The translations under genes were made by a program, and so were the position numbers. Under the pieces are notes generated by a model. The model ran no database searches. It was not told the origin of the DNA and saw only the letters and a list, made by a program, of their open reading frames with translations. Below, piece by piece: positions 23,642-32,571 of a stretch of 57,963 nt of DNA; position 1 is the stretch's first letter; each line of letters starts with the position of its first letter. Origin of the DNA: CAZPWQ01 sp964590495. Lineage in GTDB: Bacteria > Bacteroidota > Rhodothermia > Balneolales > Balneolaceae. Location of the stretch: assembly GCA_964590495.1 (NCBI GenBank), contig CAZPWQ010000011.1, positions 1 to 57,963 of the forward strand, in the 5' to 3' direction.

Positions 23642-24994
23642 TTATTCTGTTTCCGGATTAAATTTGAATTTACTTTCCAGATAATGAGTGTTGAAATTAC
23701 CGTTCTGAAAGTTTTCATCATTCATTAACTGGCGGTGGTAGGGAATCGTTGTTTTTATTCCTTCCACAACAAACTCTGAAAGAGCCCTGCGCATCCGGTT
23801 GATCGCTTCTTTCCGGGTAGGAGCGCTTACAATAAGTTTGGCGATCATTGAATCATAATGTGGCGGAATTCTGTATCCCGAATATGCGTGTGTATCCAAA
23901 CGCACACTGTGTCCGCCGGGCATATGGAATACCGTGATTACACCGGCTGAGGGTCTGAAATTATGAGCCGGATCTTCCGCATTGATACGGCATTCGATTG
24001 CATGTCCGCGCATTTTCAGTGGTTTATCTTCTATCTCCAGTCCGGCGGCTGCCTTGATCTGTTCTGCCACCAGGTCGTAATTGGTAATCTCTTCCGTTAC
24101 GGGATGCTCCACCTGGATCCGCGTGTTCATCTCCATAAAGTAGAAGTTAAGATCCTTGTCGACCAGGAATTCCACCGTTCCGGCACCTTCATAATTTACA
24201 GATTTACCTGCATTAACAGCAGCCTCTCCCATTTTCTCTCTGAGTTCCGGAGTCATAAGGGGAGAAGGGGCCTCTTCAAGTAATTTCTGATGACGCCGCT
24301 GTAAAGAACAGTCGCGTTCGCCGAGATGGATGACATTTCCATGTTGATCGCCCAGAATTTGTATTTCCACGTGATGCGGATCCTGTACAAACTTTTCTAT
24401 ATATACACCGGGATTCCCAAACGCTGTTTCTGCTTCGTTGCGGCAGGTACTGAATGCCTGCTTCAGTTTATCTTCTTCCTGAACCACCCGCATCCCGCGT
24501 CCGCCGCCTCCCGCCGAGGCTTTAAGCATTACGGGATAACCGATTTCCTTACAGGCTTTTTTAGCGTCTTCATAGTTGTCGATTTCTCCGTCGCTGCCCG
24601 GTACTACCGGCACACCGCTTTTTTTCATCGTGTCCTTGGCTACCGCTTTATCACCCATCCGTTTAATAGCGTCGGGTGAGGGACCGATAAATTTAAGATT
24701 ATGTTCCGAGCAGATACGGGAAAATTCCGCATTTTCGGATAAAAACCCATAGCCCGGATGTATTGCTTCGGCATTTGTGATCTCTGCAGCTGCTAAAATA
24801 CTGGGTATTTTCAGATAGCTGTCTTTGCTGGGAGGAGGTCCAATGCAAACAGCTTCATCCGCAAATTTTACATGAAGGCTGTCCTGGTCGGCCTTCGAAT
24901 ACACAGCAACAGTGCTGATATCCATCTCCTTGCAGGTGCGGATAATTCGTAATGCGATTTCGCCTCTGTTGGCAATAAGAATTTTATTAAACAT
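23642..24994 (-). CDS. accC: Acetyl-CoA carboxylase, biotin carboxylase subunit
   Basis: 450-aa ATP-grasp enzyme that carboxylates biotin on AccB. Motifs are KILIANRGEIALRIIRTC at the N-terminus, EAIHPGYGFLSENAEF, the Gly-rich ATP lid KASAGGGGRGMRVV, ERDCSLQRRHQKLLEEAPSP, MNTRIQVEHPVTEEIT and ECRINAEDP. The length is the single-domain AccC length, so the carrier is separate (accB, 12 bp upstream). The carboxyltransferase subunits AccA/AccD are not seen in the window. Confidence 0.97.
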   Translation of the reverse strand: MFNKILIANRGEIALRIIRTCKEMDISTVAVYSKADQDSLHVKFADEAVCIGPPPSKDSYLKIPSILAAAEITNAEAIHPGYGFLSENAEFSRICSEHNLKFIGPSPDAIKRMGDKAVAKDTMKKSGVPVVPGSDGEIDNYEDAKKACKEIGYPVMLKASAGGGGRGMRVVQEEDKLKQAFSTCRNEAETAFGNPGVYIEKFVQDPHHVEIQILGDQHGNVIHLGERDCSLQRRHQKLLEEAPSPLMTPELREKMGEAAVNAGKSVNYEGAGTVEFLVDKDLNFYFMEMNTRIQVEHPVTEEITNYDLVAEQIKAAAGLEIEDKPLKMRGHAIECRINAEDPAHNFRPSAGVITVFHMPGGHSVRLDTHAYSGYRIPPHYDSMIAKLIVSAPTRKEAINRMRRALSEFVVEGIKTTIPYHRQLMNDENFQNGNFNTHYLESKFKFNPETE

Positions 24995-25006
24995 GTATCA
25001 GCCTGA

Positions 25007-25504
25007 TTACTCAATAATGAAAAGTGGTTGGTCGTATTCTACCGGTTCTGAATCATCGACAAGAATCTTTTGAACTTCTCCGGAAAATTCGGATTCTATT
25101 TCGTTCATAATCTTCATAGCCTCGACAATACAGATCGTCTGTCCTTTTTCAACCTGGTCGCCTACCTGTACGAAAGGATCATCATCGGGTGATGGTGACC
25201 GGTAAAAAGTACCTACGATCGGAGACTTTATTATCTGTCCATCGGGCTGATCATCTTTTATTTGTTCAGAACTCTGCTGAGCTGCTTCACCGCCTCCACT
25301 TTGCTGCTGGACCGGTTGCTGGGAAGCTTGCGGTTGTTGGCCGGCGGGCATTTGATATTGAATAGGCATCTGCGGATAGCCTGACTGCTCGGCTTCAGCA
25401 TTCTTTTTGACCTTTATTTTAAATTCACCTTCCTCAATTGAAACCTCATCAACATCGCTCTCTGCGATGAGTGTAAGCAGGTTCTTTATTAGTTTTAAAT
25501 CCAT
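25007..25504 (-). CDS. accB: Acetyl-CoA carboxylase biotin carboxyl carrier protein
   Basis: 165 aa. N-terminal helix (residues 1-35), then a Gln/Pro/Ser-rich flexible linker (about 36-88), then a biotinyl domain with VGTFYRSPSPDDDPFVQVGD and the biotinylated Lys131 in CIVEAMKIMNEIE. The SPSPD 'thumb' insertion is typical of true AccB rather than of carboxylase fusion domains. Spaced 9 nt after efp and 12 nt before accC, the widely conserved efp-accB-accC order. Confidence 0.97.
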   Translation of the reverse strand: MDLKLIKNLLTLIAESDVDEVSIEEGEFKIKVKKNAEAEQSGYPQMPIQYQMPAGQQPQASQQPVQQQSGGGEAAQQSSEQIKDDQPDGQIIKSPIVGTFYRSPSPDDDPFVQVGDQVEKGQTICIVEAMKIMNEIESEFSGEVQKILVDDSEPVEYDQPLFIIE

Positions 25505-25513
25505 AATCAGAGT

Positions 25514-26089
25514 TTAGTTTGATGTTACGCGTTCAATATATTCCGCAGTGCGTGTATCTACTTTAATTTCTTCTCCTTCATTAATAAAAAGAGGTACCTG
25601 AACTGTAGCACCGGATTCCAAAATAGCCGGTTTACTGCCGCCCTGGGCAGTATCTCCTTTCAATCCCGGATCGGTTTTGGCAACTTTGGCTACAATATGA
25701 TCAGGAGGCTCGGCATAAAGCACCGTGTCGTTGTCAACATCTACTACAAGAGTGCAAATCTGTCCGTCGATTATGAACTGTGATTTTTCAACTTTTGATT
25801 CCTCAACGGGAATTTGTTCATACGTTTCCTGATGCATAAAGTAGTAGAGGTTGCCGTCCAGGTAAAGAAACTGGTAGGGTTGATGCTCCACACGTACTTC
25901 TGTCAGATTCTCACCGGACCGGAATGTTTTTTCGATCGTTTTATCATTTACAACACCCTTGAGCTTGGTTCTGATAAAAGCTCCGCCTTTACCCGGCTTT
26001 ACGTGTTGATAATCAACAATTGAATATAACTCACTGTCTATTTCAATAACCATACCGGTCCTGAAATCAGACGTTGAAATCTTTCCCAT
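25514..26089 (-). CDS. efp: Translation elongation factor P
   Basis: 191 aa with the three beta-barrel domains of EF-P. The tip loop reads HVKPGKGGAFIRTKLK with Lys34 at the position modified in E. coli. The C-terminal signature GDTAQGGSKPAILESGATVQVPLFINEGEEIKVDTRTAEYIERV is intact. It relieves ribosome stalling at polyproline. Whether Lys34 is beta-lysylated cannot be told, because no epmA/epmB is present here. Probable first gene of the acc run; the NSS transporter gene lies 71 bp upstream. Confidence 0.98.
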   Translation of the reverse strand: MGKISTSDFRTGMVIEIDSELYSIVDYQHVKPGKGGAFIRTKLKGVVNDKTIEKTFRSGENLTEVRVEHQPYQFLYLDGNLYYFMHQETYEQIPVEESKVEKSQFIIDGQICTLVVDVDNDTVLYAEPPDHIVAKVAKTDPGLKGDTAQGGSKPAILESGATVQVPLFINEGEEIKVDTRTAEYIERVTSN

Positions 26090-26160
26090 AAATTATAGCA
26101 ATTCCTCAAAAATTAAGTTGGTCAAAAATACCATGCACTGGTTTGGATAACAAGTGCTGT

Positions 26161-27525
26161 TTAAAACAGGTTCGGAAATAGTGCCTGGATCAAATTATAA
26201 AAGATAACGAGGGGGCATAGAATCATAATCAGGAACTTCCAGGCTTTTGCAAAAAGAGTTGCTGAAAAGCCTGTATAGCCTGAATCCATCTCCCCGAGGG
26301 CATTTTCTGTTTTCCAAACATACGCCAGGAACAGACATATCATTACACCACCAAGCGGTAATCCAACCTGACTGAAAATAAGATCAATGATACCAATAAG
26401 TCCTATATTGAAGCTGATGATTAATGAAATAGCCAGAATTCCAAGTCCGATAAAGCTGGCAGCTTTTTTCCTTTTAACATCGAATTCATCGATAACATAT
26501 GATACCGGGACTTCCAGGAGCGAAATTGTAGATGTCAATGCTGCTACACTCAGAAGAAGGAAAAAAGACCCACCGAATAACAACCCCAGCATGCCTCCCA
26601 ATTCATGAAAAAGAGCAGGCAGTATCTGAAAAATAAGGGCGGGACCAGCGACAAGACTTCCGTCATCTGCAAAAATGGTAATACCCTGGGCCTGTGCCAT
26701 ATACATGGCCGGTATAATAAGGAGGCCCGCCAGGAAAGCAATACCAACATCGGCCAGCGTTACGAACGCAGCAGCCTGCGGGATGTTCTCCCTGCGATTC
26801 AGATAAGAACCGTAGGTAATAAGAGCTCCCATACCAAGTGAGAGGGAGAAGAAAGCCTGTCCCATTGCTGCAAAAATCAGTTCCGGGGTAATACTTCCGA
26901 AATCGGGCTTCAGGTATACATCCAGCCCTTCTCCACTGCCGGGCTGCATAACCACATAACCAATCAAAATTACCAGTATAAATATCAGCAAAGGCATCAT
27001 GGTTTTGGTAGCCCTTTCAATACCTTCACTTACGCCCCCTATGATGATAGTAACAGTAGCTCCCATAAAGACTATTGAAAAGAAGGCATTAAGTACACCG
27101 TTATTTGTATCGGCAATCCAGGCGGCCCAATCATGCATTTCCATAAAGAAGAACACCTCTTCAAAAACATAACTGACGGTCCAGCCTGCAATAACCGTAT
27201 AAAAGGAAAGGATCATAATACCACATAACACGCCCCACATGCCGATTAAGGGATAAAATTTATTATTCCCTCCAAGCGCTTTAAATGCCCCCACAGGGTT
27301 TTTACGGGTGCGGCGCCCAATGCTCAGTTCCGCCATCATCACAGGGAAGCCGATCAGGAAACAGCATATCAAATAAATGAGAATGAACGCGGCACCACCG
27401 TTTGAAGCGGTTTCAGTCGGAAATCTCCACATATTCCCCAACCCCACCGCTGAACCGGCTGCAGCAAGTATGAATCCAAGTTTTGTATTCCAACTACCAC
27501 GTGTCGAAGAATCGGTTACAGCCAA
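26161..27525 (-). CDS. Sodium-dependent transporter, NSS/SNF family
   Basis: 454 aa with about 11-12 transmembrane helices, a LeuT-fold sodium:neurotransmitter symporter homologue. The signature GFILAAAGSAVGLGNMWRFPTETASNGGAAFILIYL at residues 17-51 contains the unwound TM1 substrate/sodium site. LGMGALITYGSYL (TM6 region) and SLLEVPVSYVIDEF are also family-typical. It is likely an amino-acid importer of the inner membrane, ligand unknown. It is on the same strand as efp but separated by 71 bp. Confidence 0.95.
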   Translation of the reverse strand: MAVTDSSTRGSWNTKLGFILAAAGSAVGLGNMWRFPTETASNGGAAFILIYLICCFLIGFPVMMAELSIGRRTRKNPVGAFKALGGNNKFYPLIGMWGVLCGIMILSFYTVIAGWTVSYVFEEVFFFMEMHDWAAWIADTNNGVLNAFFSIVFMGATVTIIIGGVSEGIERATKTMMPLLIFILVILIGYVVMQPGSGEGLDVYLKPDFGSITPELIFAAMGQAFFSLSLGMGALITYGSYLNRRENIPQAAAFVTLADVGIAFLAGLLIIPAMYMAQAQGITIFADDGSLVAGPALIFQILPALFHELGGMLGLLFGGSFFLLLSVAALTSTISLLEVPVSYVIDEFDVKRKKAASFIGLGILAISLIISFNIGLIGIIDLIFSQVGLPLGGVMICLFLAYVWKTENALGEMDSGYTGFSATLFAKAWKFLIMILCPLVIFYNLIQALFPNLF

Positions 27526-27643
27526 TGATATACCCCTTTCAAGCTATGGTTTTGGTTCATAAATTTACGATCACAAAATGTAATACGGATTAATCACTTA
27601 CAAATGAAAATTTGAAAACTTTACCACTTAGGCACTAATATCA

Positions 27644-27670
27644 CTTAGTGTCCTGAGTGACTTAGTGGTT
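27644..27670. repeat. 9-bp tandem units of CTTAGTGNN type
   Basis: Three consecutive 9-mers (CTTAGTGTC, CTGAGTGAC, TTAGTGGTT) lie just 3' of metG. The same period and core occur at 40488-40512, at about 47358-47375 and, as the variant TTCGTGCCT/TTGTGCTTT, at 31063-31089. Confidence 0.6.
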
Positions 27671-27673
27671 AAA

Positions 27674-29704
27674 TCAAGAAATCATACTTCCCGGTTCGGC
27701 ATCGTTTTCAACAAATTTGAGCGATCCGTCATCTTCTTTCGCCATTAAAATCATCCCGTTGCTTTCGACACCCATCAGTGCCTTGGGGGCAAGATTCGCA
27801 ACCACACATACCTTTTGTCCCTCCAGCTCTTCCGGGTCGAAATCTTTGGCAATGCCTGATACTATTGTCCGTGTTTCAAAACCGATATCAACCTCCAGCT
27901 TCAACAGTTTATCAGCTTTTTCAATTTCCGAGGCACCGGTAATCACACCCGCACGAATATCGATCTTCATAAAATCATCAAATTGAATTTCATCCTTTAA
28001 CGGTTTGTATTCCTTCTTTTTATCACCCTGTCCCATACTTCGTTTCTTTAATTTTTCAAGTTGAGCTTCTACGATCTCATCTTCAATCTTTTCAAAAAGA
28101 ATATCGCCCTTATCGATGGCCTCGCCTTTTTGAAGCAGGTCCCCTGAAATATCATCCCAGTTCAGGTCACCGGCCAATCCCAGTTCGCTGCGCAGTTCAG
28201 ACATCTTATTCGGCAGAACAGGATGGAAGAGTACCGACAGAGCCGCTGTAATCTGCAGGCATATGTGCAATGTGTTTCCGCATATCTCGGAGTTTTCTTT
28301 GCGTGTTCGCCACGGTTCCATCTCAGTAAAGTATTTATTGCCGATGCGGGCCAGATTCATTGTTTCTGCAATAGCTTCCCGCAGTCGGAATTGCTCATAG
28401 GCTTCGGTTATTTTTTTCTTCTGGACGGTTATCTGTTTCAGCGCTTCCAAATCCTTATCCGAGGGTTTGGTCAGAGTGGGTACTTTGCCATTAAAATATT
28501 TTTGTGTGAAGGAAGTTGTCCGGAATACGAAGTTTCCGAGAATATCAGCCAGTTCACTGTTTACCTTATTTTGAAAGTCTTCCCAGGAGAAATCGGAATC
28601 TTTGGTTTCCGGCAGAATGGTTCCGAGTACGTAGCGGAGCAGATCCGGTTCGAACTCTTCCAGATATTCCTGCAGCCATACCGCCCATCCCCGGGAGGTA
28701 GATAGTTTCCTTCCCTCCAGGTTCAGAAACTCATTGGCGGGCACATTTTCCGGTAGCACGTAATCTCCGTGAGCCATCAGTGTGGCGGGAAACATGATAC
28801 AGTGAAATACAATGTTATCCTTGCCGATAAAATGAATAAGCTCGGTATCTTCATCCTGCCAATACGTTTTCCATAGATCGGGATCGCCTTTCTCCTGAGC
28901 CCATTCTTTTGTCGCTGAAATATAACCGATAGGGGCATCAAACCATACATACAGCACTTTTCCGTCAGCCTCTTCAAGCGGGACGGGCACGCCCCACGTG
29001 AGATCCCGCGTTACCGCCCGGTCGCCGAGACCGTCGTTCAGCCAGCTTTTAACCTGTCCGGATACATTCGGCTTCCAGTTATCACGGGTATCAAGCCATT
29101 TTTCGAGCTTTTCCTGGAAATCACCCAGCGGCAGGTACCAGTGTTTTGTTTCTCTTGTTTCGGGGGTGTTTCCTGTAATGGAACTTTTGGGATTTATCAA
29201 TTCGGTGGGAGAGAGGGAAGTACCGCATTTTTCACACTGATCCCCGTATGCTTCTTCATAGCCGCAACTTGGACAGGTACCTTTTACATATCGGTCGGGA
29301 AGAAACATGTCGGCTTCTTCATCATATAATTGCTGTTCCGTTTTCTGAACAAAAACTCCATCATTATACAGTTTTGTAAAAAAAGCCTGTGAAGTTTCGT
29401 AATGGACCGGTGAGCTGGTCCGTCCGTAATAATCAAAATGGATTCCGAAATCTTTGAATACCTGTTTGTTCTGTTCGTGGAATTTATCCACGATATCCTG
29501 TGGAGAAACTCCTTCCTTTTCTGCCGCAATCGTGATCGGAACTCCATGTTCGTCGGAACCACAAATATGTACGATATCTTCCCCGCGGAGGCGCCTGTAA
29601 CGTACAAACAGGTCGGAAGGCAGATACGCCCCGGCAAGGTGACCTAAATGAATGGGTCCGTTGGCATAAGGCAGTGCGGAAGTAACAAGTGTCCGTTTGG
29701 GCAT
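27674..29704 (-). CDS. metG: Methionine--tRNA ligase
   Basis: 676-aa class I aminoacyl-tRNA synthetase. The HIGH-type motif is PIHLGHLAG near residue 17. The zinc knuckle has four Cys (CPSCGYEEAYGDQCEKCG). The KMSKS loop is the variant GRKLSTSRGW. The anticodon-binding helical domain follows, and the C-terminal ~110 residues are an OB-fold tRNA-binding domain (FDDFMKIDIRAGVITGASEIEKADKLLKLEV), giving the long dimeric form. Flanked by intergenic repeats on both sides. Confidence 0.98.
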   Translation of the reverse strand: MPKRTLVTSALPYANGPIHLGHLAGAYLPSDLFVRYRRLRGEDIVHICGSDEHGVPITIAAEKEGVSPQDIVDKFHEQNKQVFKDFGIHFDYYGRTSSPVHYETSQAFFTKLYNDGVFVQKTEQQLYDEEADMFLPDRYVKGTCPSCGYEEAYGDQCEKCGTSLSPTELINPKSSITGNTPETRETKHWYLPLGDFQEKLEKWLDTRDNWKPNVSGQVKSWLNDGLGDRAVTRDLTWGVPVPLEEADGKVLYVWFDAPIGYISATKEWAQEKGDPDLWKTYWQDEDTELIHFIGKDNIVFHCIMFPATLMAHGDYVLPENVPANEFLNLEGRKLSTSRGWAVWLQEYLEEFEPDLLRYVLGTILPETKDSDFSWEDFQNKVNSELADILGNFVFRTTSFTQKYFNGKVPTLTKPSDKDLEALKQITVQKKKITEAYEQFRLREAIAETMNLARIGNKYFTEMEPWRTRKENSEICGNTLHICLQITAALSVLFHPVLPNKMSELRSELGLAGDLNWDDISGDLLQKGEAIDKGDILFEKIEDEIVEAQLEKLKKRSMGQGDKKKEYKPLKDEIQFDDFMKIDIRAGVITGASEIEKADKLLKLEVDIGFETRTIVSGIAKDFDPEELEGQKVCVVANLAPKALMGVESNGMILMAKEDDGSLKFVENDAEPGSMIS

Positions 29705-29807
29705 TGGGATAATTTTTAAGCTTGAATTACAAACGACGAAAATAAGAGTATCATCTCTAAAATAACAAAAATGCTTTTGGGAATTGGTTTTTAGAAGAAT
29801 GTATTAA

Positions 29808-29828
29808 GTAGAAGGTAAAAAGTAGAAG
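29808..29828. repeat. Three 7-bp tandem units (GTARAAR)
   Basis: GTAGAAG, GTAAAAA, GTAGAAG in direct succession in the gap between metG and the antiporter gene. It is another heptamer array of unrelated sequence but the same period. Confidence 0.5.
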
Positions 29829-29855
29829 TATATCTTGTTCGGTCTGATTGCCACT

Positions 29856-29896
29856 ATCAAAACCTCCAAGGTTTCTGAAACCTTGGAGGTTTTGAT
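29856..29896. repeat. 41-bp perfect palindrome, possible terminator of the antiporter gene
   Basis: Arms of 20 bp, ATCAAAACCTCCAAGGTTTC and its exact reverse complement, around a single T. It lies 52 bp downstream of the antiporter stop on the minus strand, where TTTTGAT follows the inner stem, so it may terminate that gene. A one-mismatch relative of the core lies at 49556-49588. Confidence 0.8.
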
Positions 29897-29947
29897 CGAG
29901 TATGTAACACCAGCTCATCATTTTCCCGGTTACCGGCAGGACATAAT

Positions 29948-31030
29948 TCATTTAAAGCTTACCACTGACTCCCGATAGGCGATAACAATTAAAGTAATGA
30001 TTGTCAGCGGAAGTACGAACCATAGCATTACGTTGTTGTAAAGCGGCAGCAGGCTGTGTTCCTGTATGTTCAAAAAAAGGTAAAAGAAATAAGATAGGTA
30101 ATAGGCCAGGAAAAGAAAGCCTTCCCACCGGGCGATGGTGTAGCCGGTAAAGAAAATCGGGAGACAGGCTATGGCGACAGCTATCATGACGGGGATGTCA
30201 AAAGCGAGGATGCCGGATGCCACTTCGATATCCCCCGGAATGATCAATCCACTGATACCCAGTATGGCAAGAATGTTAAAGATATTGCTTCCAACGATAT
30301 TACCAACGGCAATATCACGCTCCCCTCTTAAAGCCGCAATAACGGAGGTTGCCGCTTCAGGCAAGGAGGTACCAAGCGCTATCACCGTCAGTCCGATAAT
30401 GGCACTGCTGACGCCAACTTTCCGGGCTATCTCAATTGCATTATCAACCAGCCATTCCGAACCGATAATAAGCAGAAACAACCCTCCGGCAATAAGTATA
30501 AGTTGAAACGTCCGCGTCTGCTTAAAAGAACTGTCTTCATCGGGCCCCGTATTGGATTTACCGGTACCGGCAGTATCACTCACATTTCGTCCCTGGTAAA
30601 CCGTATAGATCAAATAAACTATCAGCAACAAAGTCAATAACGCGGATTCTCCAAATCCGAGAATGCCGTTAAGAGATAAAATCCATAACAGTATGGATAT
30701 TCCAATCAACAGGGGGATATCCTGCCGGACCAGCTGTTTATCGACATAGAGAGGTGAAGCAATTGCAGCTATGCCCAGAATAAACAGCACATTGCAAATA
30801 TTACTTCCCACCACGTTGCCTACCATTATATCGGAGTCACCTTCGAATCCGGAACTGATGCTGATAGCCAGCTCGGGTGCACTTGTCCCGAATGATACCA
30901 CGGTTAAACCTATAACGAGAGAGGAGACTCCGATTTTTTCAGCCAGAGTGGAAGCTCCACGGACAAACAGTTCTGCTCCTGCCAGCAAGCCGATAAGTCC
31001 AAGAATAAAAAACAGTATATTATATATCAT
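29948..31030 (-). CDS. Calcium/sodium antiporter, CaCA family (YrbG-like)
   Basis: 360-aa inner-membrane exchanger with two inverted homologous halves of five helices. The alpha-1 repeat is SSLVIGLTVVSFGTSAPELAISI with VGNVVGSNICNVLFILGI; the alpha-2 repeat is SSAIIGLTVIALGTSLPEAATSV with VGNIVGSNIFNILAILG. Both contain the ion-coordinating G-T-S-x-P-E motif. A hydrophilic loop of about 25 residues separates the halves. K+-dependence cannot be judged. The TrmH-family gene lies 72 bp upstream on the same strand. Confidence 0.95.
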   Translation of the reverse strand: MIYNILFFILGLIGLLAGAELFVRGASTLAEKIGVSSLVIGLTVVSFGTSAPELAISISSGFEGDSDIMVGNVVGSNICNVLFILGIAAIASPLYVDKQLVRQDIPLLIGISILLWILSLNGILGFGESALLTLLLIVYLIYTVYQGRNVSDTAGTGKSNTGPDEDSSFKQTRTFQLILIAGGLFLLIIGSEWLVDNAIEIARKVGVSSAIIGLTVIALGTSLPEAATSVIAALRGERDIAVGNIVGSNIFNILAILGISGLIIPGDIEVASGILAFDIPVMIAVAIACLPIFFTGYTIARWEGFLFLAYYLSYFFYLFLNIQEHSLLPLYNNVMLWFVLPLTIITLIVIAYRESVVSFK

Positions 31031-31102
31031 ATAACAATTTCATCAAATCTCTTTAGAGTATTTCGTGCCTTTTGTGCTTTAGTGGTAAAAAGGGAGAAGA
31101 GC

Positions 31103-31636
31103 TTACAAATCCCAATACTTCACCAAAAAACCGTAAAGTGCGACTCCGACTGTAACTGATACGTTCAGAGAATGTTTATGTCCGTATTGCGGAATTTCCA
31201 CAAAATCATCTATAAAGGGCAGAATTTCTTCATCAACTCCTGTCACTTCATTACCGAAAACGAGACATATATTTTTCTGAGAGGGAAGGTTATAGTCGGG
31301 AAGCAGAATACTTTCAGCCGTCTGCTCAAGACCTATTATTTTATAGCCGGCGGACTGAAGTTCTGAGAGTTCTTTCTTAATATGATCAACTTTGCGCCAG
31401 TCTACATGTTTTTCTGCACCAATGGCGGTTTTTGTTATTTCGGGGCGTGGAGGAGAGGGGGTAAATCCCGATATTAATATCTCATCAATACCGAACGCAT
31501 CGGAACTTCTAAAAGCCGCTCCTACGTTGTGTAGGCTCCTTACATCATGAAGTACGATTTTCAGTTTGTCCAAATTTCCGGGCGCAGTGCGGGATAAATT
31601 TTTACGGAGAATTTCTTTGGTGCTTAATTTGTTCAT
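31103..31636 (-). CDS. RNA 2'-O-methyltransferase, TrmH/SpoU family
   Basis: 177-aa SPOUT enzyme. Motif 1 is LHDVRSLHNVGAAFRSSDAFGIDEILISG. Motif 2 is NICLVFGNEVTGVDEEIL. Motif 3 is VEIPQYGHKHSLNVSVTVGVALYGF, which forms the knotted SAM site. It lacks the N-terminal L30e-like extension of 23S rRNA GlmI-type enzymes. The target may be a tRNA or rRNA ribose; no more can be said. It starts the minus-strand run next to the MITE-like element. Confidence 0.93.
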   Translation of the reverse strand: MNKLSTKEILRKNLSRTAPGNLDKLKIVLHDVRSLHNVGAAFRSSDAFGIDEILISGFTPSPPRPEITKTAIGAEKHVDWRKVDHIKKELSELQSAGYKIIGLEQTAESILLPDYNLPSQKNICLVFGNEVTGVDEEILPFIDDFVEIPQYGHKHSLNVSVTVGVALYGFLVKYWDL

Positions 31637-31730
31637 AATACAGCCGTAGACAATTATTGGTTAACAAGAGATTCATTTAATCCAATTCTGAAAACATTTC
31701 CGATCATTTATGAAACAGGTTTTTAGTAAC

Positions 31731-31882
31731 AGAAGCCTTTGCAAAACCCGTGTCACCCTTCCCGATTCCTCGGGACAGGGTCTGCCACATAAAATTGAGT
31801 TAGCAGCTTTTAAATAAATATCAGCTACAGATGCTGATCCCGATAGGTACATCATGACATGGTAGGTTTTGCAAAGGCTTCT
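31731..31882. mobile_element. 152-bp MITE-like element with 18-bp perfect terminal inverted repeats
   Basis: The ends are AGAAGCCTTTGCAAAACC at 31731-31748 and its exact reverse complement at 31865-31882. The trinucleotide AAC flanks both sides, consistent with a 3-bp target duplication. The interior (about 116 bp) has no ORF but contains two facing TGTCA...TCTG modules like those at 2122-2223. Probably a non-autonomous element moved by a transposase encoded elsewhere. The rest of the 464-bp gap (31637-32100) holds the greA leader. Confidence 0.7.
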
Positions 31883-32033
31883 AACATTGATTCATTAACA
31901 GGAACCGAAAAATAACTTCATGATATATTCTGGAAATCCCTGAATGTGTTTAAATATTAAGAAGAAATGTACCAAATTTATATTTGGTATAAGAGCTCTA
32001 ATCATGGTATTTTAGGTTCCTTTAATTGCCATG

Positions 32034-32064
32034 ATGTCAGCTTTTCCGGCTGACATTATTTTTT
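32034..32064 (+). terminator. Hairpin with T-rich tail in the greA leader
   Basis: An 8-bp stem ATGTCAGC / GCTGACAT with a 7-nt loop is followed by TATTTTTTGGG. It lies about 40 nt before the greA GTG, so it either ends a short upstream transcript or acts as an attenuator in the greA leader. No coding gene lies directly upstream on this strand. Confidence 0.5.
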
Positions 32065-32100
32065 GGGTAAAAAAATCTTTTAACAAAACCAGGCATTACA

Positions 32101-32571
32101 GTGGAAAAGAATTACTTATCACGAGAAGGGTTTGAAAAACTTGAATCTGAACTCAGAGACTTAAAAACACGGGGACGTAAGGAAATGGCCGAGGAAATCG
32201 CTGAGGCCCGTGCAAAAGGCGACCTCAGTGAAAATGCTGAATATGATGCAGCAAAGGAAGCTCAGGGTATGCTTGAAAAGCGTATAGCAGAACTTGAAAA
32301 TGCCCTGGCCAATGCAAGGATTCTTGACGAAGAGGATGTAAATACCGATAAGGCCTATCTCTTGTCTACCGTGACCATTTATAATCACAATTTAGACAAA
32401 GAAGTTAAATACACGTTGGTTTCAAAAGACGAAGCAGACTTTTCAAAGAATAAAATATCCATTGAGTCACCCATCGGAAAAGCCATTCTCGGTTCCGAAG
32501 TTGATGAAATCGTTAAAGTAGATGTACCTGCCGGAGAATTAAAATTGGAAATCAAAAATATAGAACGATAA
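32101..32571 (+). CDS. greA: Transcript cleavage factor GreA
   Basis: 156 aa. The N-terminal antiparallel coiled coil spans residues 1-75 and carries the tip acidic patch GDLSENAEYDAAKEAQ, which reaches the RNA polymerase active site to stimulate cleavage of backtracked RNA. The C-terminal FKBP-like domain ends ILGSEVDEIVKVDVPAGELKLEI. The start is GTG. The stop TAA abuts directly on the ATG of the UDP-glucose dehydrogenase gene at 32572, so these very different functions share a transcript. Confidence 0.97.
   Translation: MEKNYLSREGFEKLESELRDLKTRGRKEMAEEIAEARAKGDLSENAEYDAAKEAQGMLEKRIAELENALANARILDEEDVNTDKAYLLSTVTIYNHNLDKEVKYTLVSKDEADFSKNKISIESPIGKAILGSEVDEIVKVDVPAGELKLEIKNIER

Noticed and set aside
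23258..25504. gcvH within a glycine cleavage operon
   Set aside because: No gcvT or gcvP is present; the neighbours are acetyl-CoA carboxylase genes and guaA.
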